A stretch of 64,000 bases of DNA from Planctomicrobium piriforme (lineage in GTDB: Bacteria; Planctomycetota; Planctomycetia; Planctomycetales; Planctomycetaceae), in NCBI GenBank assembly GCA_945860955.1, contig CAMATH010000004.1, positions 1 through 64,000 on the forward strand, written 5' to 3'. The position numbers were made by a program, and so were the translations under genes. How positions within the stretch are numbered: the first letter of the stretch is position 1; every line of letters begins with the position of its first letter. Under the pieces are notes generated by a model, which had not been told where the DNA came from, searched no databases, and was given only the letters and a program-made list of their open reading frames with translations. Shown here one piece after another: positions 9,191-18,287 of this stretch.

Positions 9191-9673
9191 GTGAGTGAAA
9201 CTTCGCAATCCCCGTCACCGCGTGAGGCGTCGTCCGCGGCTGTGGACCATAAACCCGCCGCAGTCGGGACCGGTGCGTCGGGGAAACGCTGGTCGATGTC
9301 CTATGTCAACTTCTGGCTGGACGTTGTCGCGCTGCTCGCTGTCACGTTCACGGGCTGGGTGGCGGCGATGTTGCAGGCGGTGTTTCCACCCCCTTCCCAA
9401 TCTGCCGGCTGGGTGTTGTGGGGTTGGGATTACGACGCCTGGGCTCGGGCGCAATTCGCCGCCATCTGTGTTTGCGCCGTCGTCATTTTGCTGCATATCA
9501 TGCTGCATTGGAACTGGGTCTGTTCCATTGTCGCCACAAAAGTGCTGCGACTGAAAACCCGCCCCGATGATGGCATGCAGACGATCTTCGGTGTCGGAAC
9601 ACTGGTTGTCCTACTGCATCTGATCCTGGGTGGGATCATCTGGGCTATGTTCGCGGTGCAACGCCCCGCGTAA
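9191..9673 (+). CDS. DUF4405-like four-helix membrane protein
   Basis: A 160-residue inner-membrane protein starting from GTG one base after the upstream stop. After a polar N terminus there are three to four hydrophobic helices. Histidines lie in the second block (VVILLHIMLHWNWVCSIV) and again in VVLLHLILGG, and such positions ligate haem in cytochrome b-like folds, to which DUF4405 is related. A role in membrane electron transfer is plausible but unproven. It is paired with the 58-residue membrane protein upstream. Confidence 0.75.
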   Translation: MSETSQSPSPREASSAAVDHKPAAVGTGASGKRWSMSYVNFWLDVVALLAVTFTGWVAAMLQAVFPPPSQSAGWVLWGWDYDAWARAQFAAICVCAVVILLHIMLHWNWVCSIVATKVLRLKTRPDDGMQTIFGVGTLVVLLHLILGGIIWAMFAVQRPA

Positions 9674-9794
9674 CGGGCGTGTCCGACACACGACCGTTCC
9701 AGTTCCAGTGGCATCCGTGCTTCGGCTAGAACGATATTTGGCTTTTGCGTTCTGTTCGCCACCCTACCACGAATCCCGTCTGTCACCGCCCGCC

Positions 9795-12700
9795 CTACTG
9801 TGCCTCCTCTTTCGCCGCCTCGTCGTTCTGCTGAACGCTCCGCAGCGCCTGCGGCAGCCATTGGGCCTTCTGCGATTTCACCATGCGCACCAGTGTCGCT
9901 TCCAGCACCTCGCGGCGACGTTGCCAGTCGGCGGAGGGGATTCCCGCCTCGCCAGCCAGCCGGTCCATTTCGGTGAAGGTCTTGTCGACGGCGACCAAGG
10001 TCTGGTCGGCGTCCCCCACGAGTTGCCGGGCGGTTGACGGCTTGATGTTCGCACGCGCTTGCCAGCGCCGTTCGAGAGCCTGCAACAGGCCGTTCAGATC
10101 GTCCCAGCGCTGCACCGGGTCCAGTTCTGTTTCAGGATGGTCGCGCAACAATTCCAGCGCCGCCAGAACGTTTCGCAGCGACGCGTCCCGCATGGATGAG
10201 AACCAGGTCGAGTGCAGCCGATGGTGCAGCTCCGCCGCGTAGTTGTGTTCGGAGGAAAACCGGTACAACTCCGCCGACTCCTGATGCAGAAAGAAACTCA
10301 GCAGCGGATCGTAAGGGGTCTCAAACCGACTCAGTTTCGCGATATCCTCCGACGTCTTGGTCTTCACCGCGCGACCTAGCAATTCGAAGTACGCCAGGCG
10401 TCGCCGATCTTCCGTGTGCATCCGTTTCGGCTCGTCGAGCGAGGCCTGTTGAATCTGCGACCGCGAGCGTTTCGACACCTGCTCACGCAATGTCGCACGG
10501 TAGGCCCAATACTGGTCAGCGTACCGGACCATCAAGTCCTGCTGCGCCTTCACTTCGCCCAGCCGTCGCAAAAGGATCGGCTGACTGGAATCCGGGGAAA
10601 TCCAGTCCAACAGCCGGCCGGCGAGAGGTTGAACCGCGCGATGCGATTCGTCGATCTTCAGTCCCCAGCGCATCACCTCACGTGGCAATGCCAGGGGCAT
10701 CAGACTGCTCGCGGCACTGTTCGCGATGAGCGGGGCGGTGTGCGCCGCTCCTTCTCCCTGAAACACTTCCTCCGATGTGAACACACAGCTCGGAAGGCGG
10801 GGTTCTTTTTGGGGCAACTCGGCGGCAAAAGCCACCAGCCCGTACTTCTCAACGGCTGACAGGTTTAGCACCATCGACCAGTCAATGCCCGATTCTCCCA
10901 GCACATTGCGAACATGTTCCTGTTCCAACCGATTGGGCAGCTTCCCGCGATAGAGTCCCTTGGGTGAATTCGTCCCCAGGAACAAGTACTCACCCGCTCC
11001 CGCCTCGACCATCACCACGTCGGCAAATGCCTGCTGCATAGTCTGAGCGATGACTCGTAGCGGCGCGGGACCAAAGTCAAACGCCTGAATCCGCTGGCAG
11101 AAGATGCCGTCGGTCGCCAGCCGTTGACTTGCCAGTGCGTAGAATTCGCGAGTCACGCAGACTTGCGAATGCAACAGCGCGATCGCGTCAGGAGCCGAGA
11201 CGATGACGTCGCATCCCTCCTCCTCACTCGCCAGAGCGAGAATCGCGTCGCAGCTTTTCAACGAGAGCTTTTCATCGTCCCAGGGATTCGGTTCGGTGGA
11301 GTCATCGGTCGCTCGTTTGACCAGATTGACGAGTGCCGGGTCGACCTCGGCACAGACCACCGACTCCAGGGGGAACTTCATCCCGACCGACAACGCCTCG
11401 CCCGTTCCCAATCCCAGCAGCATCAGGCGACGGGGACTTTCGTGCAGCGTCAGGGGGACCACCACCTGCAGAGTTTCCGAGAGATGTCGTGGGAACACGC
11501 TCGGATCGGCCGACACGACCCCCTTCGGGATCCCATTCGCCCGGATCTGAAACTGATGGCCGGCGTACTTCCAGACCGTGTAGACCCCCCGACTGCCCCG
11601 AACGGTTTCGACCAGGCGTCCCTCATCCAGATAGGGGAGCAGCTCGCTCTGCATGCCGGTCGCGTACGCGGTGAATGACTGCGTGCTGAATAGAGTTCGC
11701 GCCGACCGAGCCGGGTTGTAGGCACCGGGAACCGCCGACCCGACGGCCATGACCGCCAGGAGGAGAGCTGCCATCGCGCGACTCCACCGACCCGCCGGCA
11801 GGTTCGAATGCTTCCAGTCGGCCAAACCCGCGAGCGCGACTCCGCACCAGCCACAGAGCGACAGCAGCAAGACGGGGCCACCCAGAGAATTAATCAACGC
11901 CGGGGCGCAGATCCAGCCCGCGACCGCCAGCAGAAACCCCGCGACATTCCAGCCCGTGGCGTTGTTTCGCCTGGCGGTTCCCCGCATGAGCAGACAGACC
12001 GCGGGAGCCACCACCAACAGCGACACGGTCGCCGGCAGCAGCGTGCGAATGGTCGCCAGCAGTCCCGTGGAACTGATCGAGGCGCTCCACCACAAATTGC
12101 AACGGACGAGGACGGGAAACGCCGCGATGATCCCCAACGGTGCCGCCCCTTGAACGAGGGCCGCGAACAGCGAGGCGGTCGAACTGTCTTTACGCCGACC
12201 TGCCAGAATCAGCCCCAGGCCGGCCCCTGTCAGAACGCCCAACAGCATGCCCCCTGCGACAAACGCGGTCGTCGGGGCAAGCTGGGAGCAGACTTCGTTG
12301 AGGGCTCCGAGGGCGAGGCCTGCGAGCGGCGAAGAGGCAAGCACCAAGCTGGTTGGGATCGCGAATGCGGGGGAGGATATTGCGGAGAGGGCGGCGTTCT
12401 GCGCTACGGGCGCATTGGACGAACGGTTTTTCACGGCGGACAAAGTGGCTGCGCCGATCGCAGGGAACAGACACGCCAACGCGGCGGCATAAGGCCCGAG
12501 CCATTGAGAGAGCAACAGTCCGCCTCCCGCGAATCCCAGAGCGGCACCCATCAGAAAGCCAGCGGGAGAGCGCCCGGGATGCCGATCGGAGCCAGGCAAC
12601 GCCGACAACCAACCGACAAGAATGGCGGGAACACCCAGAAACAGGCCGGTGGCCACCACCAGCGCCATCGCGGTCACTCCCCCCGCATCCGGACGAATCC

Positions 12701-13037
12701 ACTCGGGTGAGAGCAATCGATCGGTGATTCCCGAGAGAATCCAGGGAGAACCCGCACACCATGCCGCCAGAGACAGGATCGCGAACAGGCGACCGAATGC
12801 CGCCAGTCTGGGCGACGCTGGCGATGGAAGTAATCGCCCCAGCGCGAGCAATGCCGCCACACAACCGACCAGCCCGAGCGCGACGGGGTGAGACGTCCCC
12901 AGGCGAACCGTCCATTGCAGGCAAAGCAGTGCCAGGACTGTTGCTGAACCCGCTCCACTCAGAACGGCCAAACGCGGAATGGCGGCCCAGCCGGCTTGAA
13001 CGACGGCGCGGGGCGAGAAGGAGATGAGTCGCAGCAT
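9795..13037 (-). CDS. membrane protein with spermidine-synthase-like domain
   Basis: A 1080-residue fusion. The first ~430 residues hold about a dozen hydrophobic helices of transporter-like character. Near residue 540 a Rossmann methyltransferase-like domain begins, with L-M-L-L-G-L-G-T-G (SAM/dcSAM loop) and C-A-E-V-D-P (acidic residue binding the cosubstrate), followed by T-R-E-F-Y as in spermidine synthases. The catalytic I-x-D-x-x-D block reads IVSAPD, so the usual first aspartate seems to be missing, and true aminopropyl transfer is doubtful. The last ~380 residues are a helical region without a recognised domain. Planctomycetes have many such fusions of unknown role. Confidence 0.75.
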   Translation of the reverse strand: MLRLISFSPRAVVQAGWAAIPRLAVLSGAGSATVLALLCLQWTVRLGTSHPVALGLVGCVAALLALGRLLPSPASPRLAAFGRLFAILSLAAWCAGSPWILSGITDRLLSPEWIRPDAGGVTAMALVVATGLFLGVPAILVGWLSALPGSDRHPGRSPAGFLMGAALGFAGGGLLLSQWLGPYAAALACLFPAIGAATLSAVKNRSSNAPVAQNAALSAISSPAFAIPTSLVLASSPLAGLALGALNEVCSQLAPTTAFVAGGMLLGVLTGAGLGLILAGRRKDSSTASLFAALVQGAAPLGIIAAFPVLVRCNLWWSASISSTGLLATIRTLLPATVSLLVVAPAVCLLMRGTARRNNATGWNVAGFLLAVAGWICAPALINSLGGPVLLLSLCGWCGVALAGLADWKHSNLPAGRWSRAMAALLLAVMAVGSAVPGAYNPARSARTLFSTQSFTAYATGMQSELLPYLDEGRLVETVRGSRGVYTVWKYAGHQFQIRANGIPKGVVSADPSVFPRHLSETLQVVVPLTLHESPRRLMLLGLGTGEALSVGMKFPLESVVCAEVDPALVNLVKRATDDSTEPNPWDDEKLSLKSCDAILALASEEEGCDVIVSAPDAIALLHSQVCVTREFYALASQRLATDGIFCQRIQAFDFGPAPLRVIAQTMQQAFADVVMVEAGAGEYLFLGTNSPKGLYRGKLPNRLEQEHVRNVLGESGIDWSMVLNLSAVEKYGLVAFAAELPQKEPRLPSCVFTSEEVFQGEGAAHTAPLIANSAASSLMPLALPREVMRWGLKIDESHRAVQPLAGRLLDWISPDSSQPILLRRLGEVKAQQDLMVRYADQYWAYRATLREQVSKRSRSQIQQASLDEPKRMHTEDRRRLAYFELLGRAVKTKTSEDIAKLSRFETPYDPLLSFFLHQESAELYRFSSEHNYAAELHHRLHSTWFSSMRDASLRNVLAALELLRDHPETELDPVQRWDDLNGLLQALERRWQARANIKPSTARQLVGDADQTLVAVDKTFTEMDRLAGEAGIPSADWQRRREVLEATLVRMVKSQKAQWLPQALRSVQQNDEAAKEEAQ

Positions 13038-13124
13038 GGCATCCTTGCCGAACTGGGTCTACGTTTGTGCGGGAATCTGGGCTTTGTAGTGAAATCGGGG
13101 GCAGTGGGGCAAGACCAATGCGAT

Positions 13125-14186
13125 TTACCCCAGCATTTTCAACGGCAGATCGACCGGCTGATTGAGAGCCGCGCTCCGGGCGACCGCTTCCGTGAACTCC
13201 ATATAACGCACTCCGGTCGCGAAATCGGTCCGCGTGACCCGCTCCAGACCGCGGATCGCCGAGATGAATTCCGCCTCAACCCGCCAACCCCCCCGCTTTT
13301 CCTGGGGGATCTCCAGAACCTTCATTGCCGACTCTCCCGCGCGTCCGCATTCCAGGAATTCTCCTTCGGGAAGCGACCGGTATCGCAACGTCCCCCGGCT
13401 GCCATACAAATGGATCTGCTTCCCCGGTCCAAACAGATTCACACCACTGAAGTGGTAAATCCCCCGCGCGCCCCCTTCGAGATACGTCAACACCTGCACA
13501 CTGTCTGGAACGGAGATATCGACCCGCCCCTGACTGTCGCGTCCCGGCCGACGGGGCTCGAAGATTTTGGTCTGCGCGAAGACCCGGGTTGTCGCAGGAA
13601 CCCACCGGGCGGCGGTTTCGTGCAGAATCCCCAACGTCAACACGTTGAGTCCGCTGATCTCCGCCTCCTGCCGCCAGTGCAACAGCTCGGTGTAATCCCA
13701 ATACGCGTCGTCGGCCCCAATCACCACCAGCTCACGCAGGTCGCCGATATATCCCTCATCGACCAGTGTCTTCACGAACCGGTCCTGCTCCAACCCGAAC
13801 GGGCTGGGGACAATCTGCGAAACCAGACCCGGATGCGACTGAGCCGCGACCAGCATGGTATGGGCTTCTTCGGCGTTCCGAGCCATGCGGGCTTCCACCA
13901 GCACATGCTTGCCGGCGGCCAAAGCGGCACACGCGATTTCACAGTGCGTGTTGGGCCATGTCCCAATACAGACCGCATCCACCTGGGGATCATCCAGCAC
14001 CGCCCGCCAGTCGGAATATGCCCGAGGCAGCTCGTATTCCTTCGCCAACTGCTGTGTCGAAGCCAGGGTACGGTTGGCGACACCCACAATCTCGACGCCG
14101 GTCACGGCGCGAAAACCGGGGATGTGTCGTAACTTGGTGTTGGCCCCCGCGCCAATCAATCCCACTCGAACCAGTTTTTCACTCAT
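13125..14186 (-). CDS. Gfo/Idh/MocA family oxidoreductase
   Basis: A 353-residue NAD(P)-dependent sugar or polyol oxidoreductase. The N-terminal Rossmann fold shows V-G-L-I-G-A-G-A-N, and the C-terminal alpha/beta domain carries the usual E-A-R-M and the D-D-A-Y-W region. The start at MSEKLVRVGLIG was chosen because the 58 upstream residues of open frame are Arg-rich and unlike the family. No signal peptide is present, so it is cytoplasmic. It lies 88 bases upstream of the spermidine-synthase-like gene. The substrate is unknown; these enzymes are highly expanded in planctomycetes. Confidence 0.88.
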   Translation of the reverse strand: MSEKLVRVGLIGAGANTKLRHIPGFRAVTGVEIVGVANRTLASTQQLAKEYELPRAYSDWRAVLDDPQVDAVCIGTWPNTHCEIACAALAAGKHVLVEARMARNAEEAHTMLVAAQSHPGLVSQIVPSPFGLEQDRFVKTLVDEGYIGDLRELVVIGADDAYWDYTELLHWRQEAEISGLNVLTLGILHETAARWVPATTRVFAQTKIFEPRRPGRDSQGRVDISVPDSVQVLTYLEGGARGIYHFSGVNLFGPGKQIHLYGSRGTLRYRSLPEGEFLECGRAGESAMKVLEIPQEKRGGWRVEAEFISAIRGLERVTRTDFATGVRYMEFTEAVARSAALNQPVDLPLKMLG

Positions 14187-14319
14187 GTCTTGTGTCGTCT
14201 CGATCTGGGTTCGCCCTGCAAAACGGGCGAGTCTAGTCCGCCGTCCGCGAGGCTGGCAACAGGCGTCGCCCCGGAAATTTACTGGGAAGAGTCGCGATCT
14301 CCCCGGTGCGTGACAGTCG

Positions 14320-16338
14320 TTAGCGTTGAACCGCTCCCAAACTCCCCTGGCACGCTTCAATCACTTTCTTCTGCACCGCGTCGACTTCATCCGCCGTCAA
14401 TGTCCGGTCGGGTGCGCGGTAATGCAGCCGAAAAACGTATGACTTCTTGTCGGCCGGAATCTGCGGGCCACGGTACTGACTGGCGAATGTCGCCCATTCC
14501 AGCAGCGGGCCGGCGACCTTTCGTACCACCTCTTCCAGCTCTCCCCAACTCACCGCTTCATCCAGCACGAAATTCAAATCACGCTCAATCGCGGGATATT
14601 CGGGGACCGGGCGGAACTCGGGAGAAAATTGCGCGAGCTGGTCCAGCACCGCCAGATTGATCTCGAAGAACGACGCGCCGTCGTGCAGGTCGAGCTTGTT
14701 TCGGACCTCGTCCGAAACCTCTCCCAGCCACCCCAGTCGCTGTTCCCCCACCTTCAACTCCGCGCCGCGCCCCGGTTGAAACCACGCCGACTCGGTGTGA
14801 ACGGTCGTTAGATGCAAGGCGTGGTTTGTCACATCGAGCAACTGCTCCACGACCCCTTTCAACTCGGCGAACGATCGGCCGCTGACCGCAGACAGCACCT
14901 TGGGCTCGGCGGCCGGATTTCCCGGCTCGGCGGCGAGAAACACCCGGGCGATCTCAAATAGCTGCGCGTTGAATGTCCCGTGCCGTTCGTTCTGCCGACG
15001 AACCGACAACAGACTCGGAACCAGCGACTGCCGCAGGATACTCTCGCGATGCCGTGACGAATGCTCGACATGCAACGGCGGCCGGTCGGTCCAGGGGCGA
15101 ACGAGTCCATGCAGATCTTCCGAGACAAACGACAGCGTGACTGCCTCGAAGAAGCCGGCTCCAACCAGTGTTTGCGACAACCGCTCGCACAATCGGTCGT
15201 GGGGCGTCGTCGCGCTGATCGCCAGAGGGACAACTGCGTCTTCCGGAATCTTTTCGTAGCCGTGAACGCGAGCCGCCTCTTCGATCAGGTCGATCTCCCG
15301 AGACAGATCACGGCGCCATGACGGAGGAACAAACGATACCGCCCCCGGCCCGGGCGCGGGGCGCTGTTCGAGTCCCAGCACCTTGAGAATCCGTTCGACT
15401 TCCGCCTGGGGAATCTCGATCCCCAGCACACGCGGAATCTGCGACAGCCGCAATGTGACCGGGTCGCGATTCGCCTTTGGCGGCTGGCCAGCGGCGATCA
15501 CACCGTCGCACAATTCTCCGCCGGCGGTTTCCAGGATCAACTGGGCGCAACGTCGGCTCGCCCAATCGAGATTCGACCGGTCGACTCCGCGTTCAAAGCG
15601 GTAGGAAGAGTCGCTGTGCAGGTTGAGCTTTCGGGCGGTCGCGCGAACCGACATGGAACTGAAATCCGCCGCCTCGATCAGCACGTTGACCGTCTGGTCG
15701 TTGATCTCTGAATCGAACCCTCCCATCACGCCGGCAATCGCCGCCGGCCGAACCGCGTCGGCGATCACACACATGTCCGCTGTCAGTTCATACACCTTCT
15801 GGTCGATCGCGGTGATCTTTTCGCCCGCGACAGCCCGGCGGACGACAATTCGGCGGCCTTCGAGTTTGTCGAAGTCAAACGTATGCAACGGCTGGCTGCA
15901 TTCCATCAAAACGTAATTCGTGACATCCACCACGTTGTTGATCGGACGGATCCCCAGCGTCTTCAGCCGGCGCTGCATCCAGTGCGGACTGGGGCCGACC
16001 TTCACCCCGCGAATCACGCGTGCGGTATACATCGGACACAAGTCGCCCGCTTGCAGATCGACACTTGTCAGCGTCGCGACGGCAGGTCCGGTCGCTTTGG
16101 GGTCGGCTGGGGGGAGTTTCCAGTCCCGTTCAAACAGGGCGGCGGTCTCGCGGGCGACACCCAGGTGACACAGACAGTCGGGACGGTTGCTCGTCACCTC
16201 GAGGTCGATCGCAATGTCCCCCTCGACATCCTCGATCGATTCCAGGTTCAGTCCCGCCATCATCAGACGGTTCGCCAGCGTCTCGGCGGGCATGTCGAGC
16301 CGAACGTATTCTTTGAGCCAGTTCCAACTGACAATCAT
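14320..16338 (-). CDS. pheT: phenylalanyl-tRNA synthetase beta subunit, short form
   Basis: The beta chain of the alpha2-beta2 PheRS, which charges tRNA-Phe. Segments visible are the N-terminal WNWLKEYV, the B3/B4 editing region (T-S-N-R-P-D-C-L, then NNVVDVTNYV), the B5 region, the core, and the C-terminal FDX-ACB anticodon-binding domain (PEYPAIERDLNFVLDE). At 672 residues it is about 120 shorter than E. coli PheT. The sequence passes from the N-terminal block directly into DIAIDLEVTSNRPDC, so the EMAP-like tRNA-binding domain is absent. The first ATG four codons upstream is an alternative start. pheS is not in the window. Confidence 0.95.
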   Translation of the reverse strand: MIVSWNWLKEYVRLDMPAETLANRLMMAGLNLESIEDVEGDIAIDLEVTSNRPDCLCHLGVARETAALFERDWKLPPADPKATGPAVATLTSVDLQAGDLCPMYTARVIRGVKVGPSPHWMQRRLKTLGIRPINNVVDVTNYVLMECSQPLHTFDFDKLEGRRIVVRRAVAGEKITAIDQKVYELTADMCVIADAVRPAAIAGVMGGFDSEINDQTVNVLIEAADFSSMSVRATARKLNLHSDSSYRFERGVDRSNLDWASRRCAQLILETAGGELCDGVIAAGQPPKANRDPVTLRLSQIPRVLGIEIPQAEVERILKVLGLEQRPAPGPGAVSFVPPSWRRDLSREIDLIEEAARVHGYEKIPEDAVVPLAISATTPHDRLCERLSQTLVGAGFFEAVTLSFVSEDLHGLVRPWTDRPPLHVEHSSRHRESILRQSLVPSLLSVRRQNERHGTFNAQLFEIARVFLAAEPGNPAAEPKVLSAVSGRSFAELKGVVEQLLDVTNHALHLTTVHTESAWFQPGRGAELKVGEQRLGWLGEVSDEVRNKLDLHDGASFFEINLAVLDQLAQFSPEFRPVPEYPAIERDLNFVLDEAVSWGELEEVVRKVAGPLLEWATFASQYRGPQIPADKKSYVFRLHYRAPDRTLTADEVDAVQKKVIEACQGSLGAVQR

Positions 16339-16372
16339 CGCGGCATCCAAAGACAGACTGGGATTAAAGCAA

Positions 16373-16404
16373 CCAGCCCGGCTGCCGAAAGACAGCCGGG
16401 CTGG
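16373..16404 (-). terminator. intrinsic terminator of the MFS gene
   Basis: A perfect 12-base stem, CCAGCCCGGCTG and CAGCCGGGCTGG, with an 8-base loop. On the minus strand it is followed by TTGCTTTAATC. It sits 35 bases beyond the MFS stop and 35 bases before the pheT start, so it should separate their transcripts. Confidence 0.7.
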
Positions 16405-16438
16405 GAATCAGCTCAAGTGAAGAACCTTCCAACCGGCA

Positions 16439-17929
16439 CTACGCTTCGCCGGGACCAGCGGTTCCACCGGTGTAGCGTTCACCGTCCGGTTCGCCCGTGA
16501 TGTGTTCGACTTTGTAGCCCCCCTTCGTCATGAAGTAGACGACGAGCAACAGGTAGCCGGCCCCCATCATGGCGGGAACCCAGGCGGTCATACGCAGAGC
16601 ATATTTACCGCTGTTGAGGTTGCCTTCCACAACCTTCTTTTCCTCGGGCGACTGGTCCTCGACCTTTTTCGCACGGATGTCTTCGAGTTTCTTGCCATTG
16701 AAGCCCGCGACGGTGGGCAGTCCGGGGAGGAACGACTTGGGTTCCCCTTCCTTGTACTCTTCGTACAGCTTCGGCTCGGCTTTGGAGAACTCATTGGCGA
16801 CGTAGTAGTCCTGCTTGTAACCGATGCCAGGACCGCCGAGGTACCCAGCCGACAGCATCCCGATGCCGCCGATCACACCCATCGTCAACGCTCCCCCCTT
16901 GGGGAATCGTTCACCGACCACACCCAGCATGGTGGGCCAGAAGAACGTCTTGCCGATGCCGTAGACCGTTCCCATCAGCAGAATGGTCGTTCCGGAAATT
17001 CCTTCGGTTCCCAGGCCACGCAGCCCGATGAAGGCCAGCACGGCGCTGATCAGCAGCAGCCCGAGGGGATTGATCTTTTCGACAATCGGCCCGGCGAAGA
17101 ATCGCAAGGCGAACATGATGCCCGACGTCCAGATGAAGAGCCATGTCGCCCCCTTGCCGATCGACGCGTTCATGATGTTCTGAATCCACCCGTCGGTTCC
17201 CAGTTCGACATACCCGACCATCGCATGCAGTACGAACAGGAACAGCAGGATCGGGCTGGCGAATTCGACCAGCATTGTGGAGAACGGAATCCCCGCCGAC
17301 TTCGTTTCCGACTCGGGGAATTTTTCCTTGAAGATCACGAATCCGTAGTACAGAGCCGGTGGGATGAAGAACGCGACCGCGACTTCCCACGGCAAGTGGA
17401 CGATGTAGGCATCTTTGCCGCAGAACAAGAGGGCGAGAACGCCCCCCAGAATCAAGCCTCCCGGCCAGCCAGCGTGCAGAATGTTGAGGTAATGCGTCTT
17501 CTGCTTCGGATACAGCGTCGCGACCAGCGGGTTGATCACCGATTCGCACACGCCGTTCCCCAGTGAAAACAGCAGCGCACCCCAGTAAAGACAACTGTAA
17601 GCCGCGTCGCCGCCATTCGACTTGTAAAGCGCCGTCGCGGCGAAGGTGACCACCGCTGACGCCATGTGGAGCAGGAACGCCAGAATCATCAACGGCTTGT
17701 AGCCAATGCGGTCGGCGAACAGACTGCAGACGATGATTGTGAAGCCGAAGCCTTGTAATCCCCCCCCGGTGATCCCCCCAAGCCGGGTTTTGTCAAATTC
17801 AAACGCGGCGCTCCAGTCGTCGAGGATCGCCCCGCGAATCGAAAACCCGATCCCGGCGGCAATGAGGGTGAAGAAACTCGCGAGAAACAGCGCGCGGTTG
17901 CTGCTTGAATTGGCGTTCGGTGTGCTCAT
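16439..17929 (-). CDS. MFS transporter (nucleoside/sugar:H+ symporter-like)
   Basis: A 496-residue inner-membrane transporter of the major facilitator superfamily with about 12 hydrophobic helices (first: FLASFFTLIAAGIGFSI). The loop after helix 2 has D-R-I-G-Y-K-P, equivalent to the MFS motif A. A charged insertion of about 70 residues (rich in Glu and Lys, around residues 390-460) separates the last helices. The start at MSTPNANSS was chosen over an upstream frame start. Substrate unknown; FucP/NupG-type families are the nearest impression. A strong terminator follows. Confidence 0.85.
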   Translation of the reverse strand: MSTPNANSSSNRALFLASFFTLIAAGIGFSIRGAILDDWSAAFEFDKTRLGGITGGGLQGFGFTIIVCSLFADRIGYKPLMILAFLLHMASAVVTFAATALYKSNGGDAAYSCLYWGALLFSLGNGVCESVINPLVATLYPKQKTHYLNILHAGWPGGLILGGVLALLFCGKDAYIVHLPWEVAVAFFIPPALYYGFVIFKEKFPESETKSAGIPFSTMLVEFASPILLFLFVLHAMVGYVELGTDGWIQNIMNASIGKGATWLFIWTSGIMFALRFFAGPIVEKINPLGLLLISAVLAFIGLRGLGTEGISGTTILLMGTVYGIGKTFFWPTMLGVVGERFPKGGALTMGVIGGIGMLSAGYLGGPGIGYKQDYYVANEFSKAEPKLYEEYKEGEPKSFLPGLPTVAGFNGKKLEDIRAKKVEDQSPEEKKVVEGNLNSGKYALRMTAWVPAMMGAGYLLLVVYFMTKGGYKVEHITGEPDGERYTGGTAGPGEA

Positions 17930-18287
17930 AGGTCCAGCCGGGTATCGAAAACGAAGTCCAGGAGCGTACGACCATGCTCGTTCGACGTTCCGTCGGGGCA
18001 TCGCCAGGAGCGCCTGGCGACCCGCAAGGCTGCCCATACTAGCGGCAGGTTCGCCCGAATTCCACCACGGGGCGGTTCGATTGCGGGTGAGTCGCCCCGT
18101 TCCGTAAACTAGAGCTCGCGCGATTGGCATTCAGACCAGATTCATCGAACCGCTCCCGTCCGGAAGTGAAGTCCTTCATTCCGCTTCCCGACGGGCGCGG
18201 CTCGGTTGTGCTTCATTCTCGTTTGGCTGTAATTTCGCGTTCAGTCGCCTGACCGCCCGCTTCACGACACTTCGCAGGAGTCGACGC
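17930..18287. other. divergent intergenic region with palindromic repeat
   Basis: About 360 bases between the MFS gene (minus) and a secreted-protein gene (plus). It contains the imperfect palindrome at 18147-18203, described separately. No gene is evident. Confidence 0.5.
18147..18203. repeat. palindromic repeat, copy 1
   Basis: Imperfect hairpin with arms 18147-18168 and 18181-18203 around a 12-base loop. The right arm (CCGCTTCCCGACGGGCGCGG and onward) matches the right arm of the perfect palindrome at 30327-30382 with a single substitution, so both belong to one family. Confidence 0.7.
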
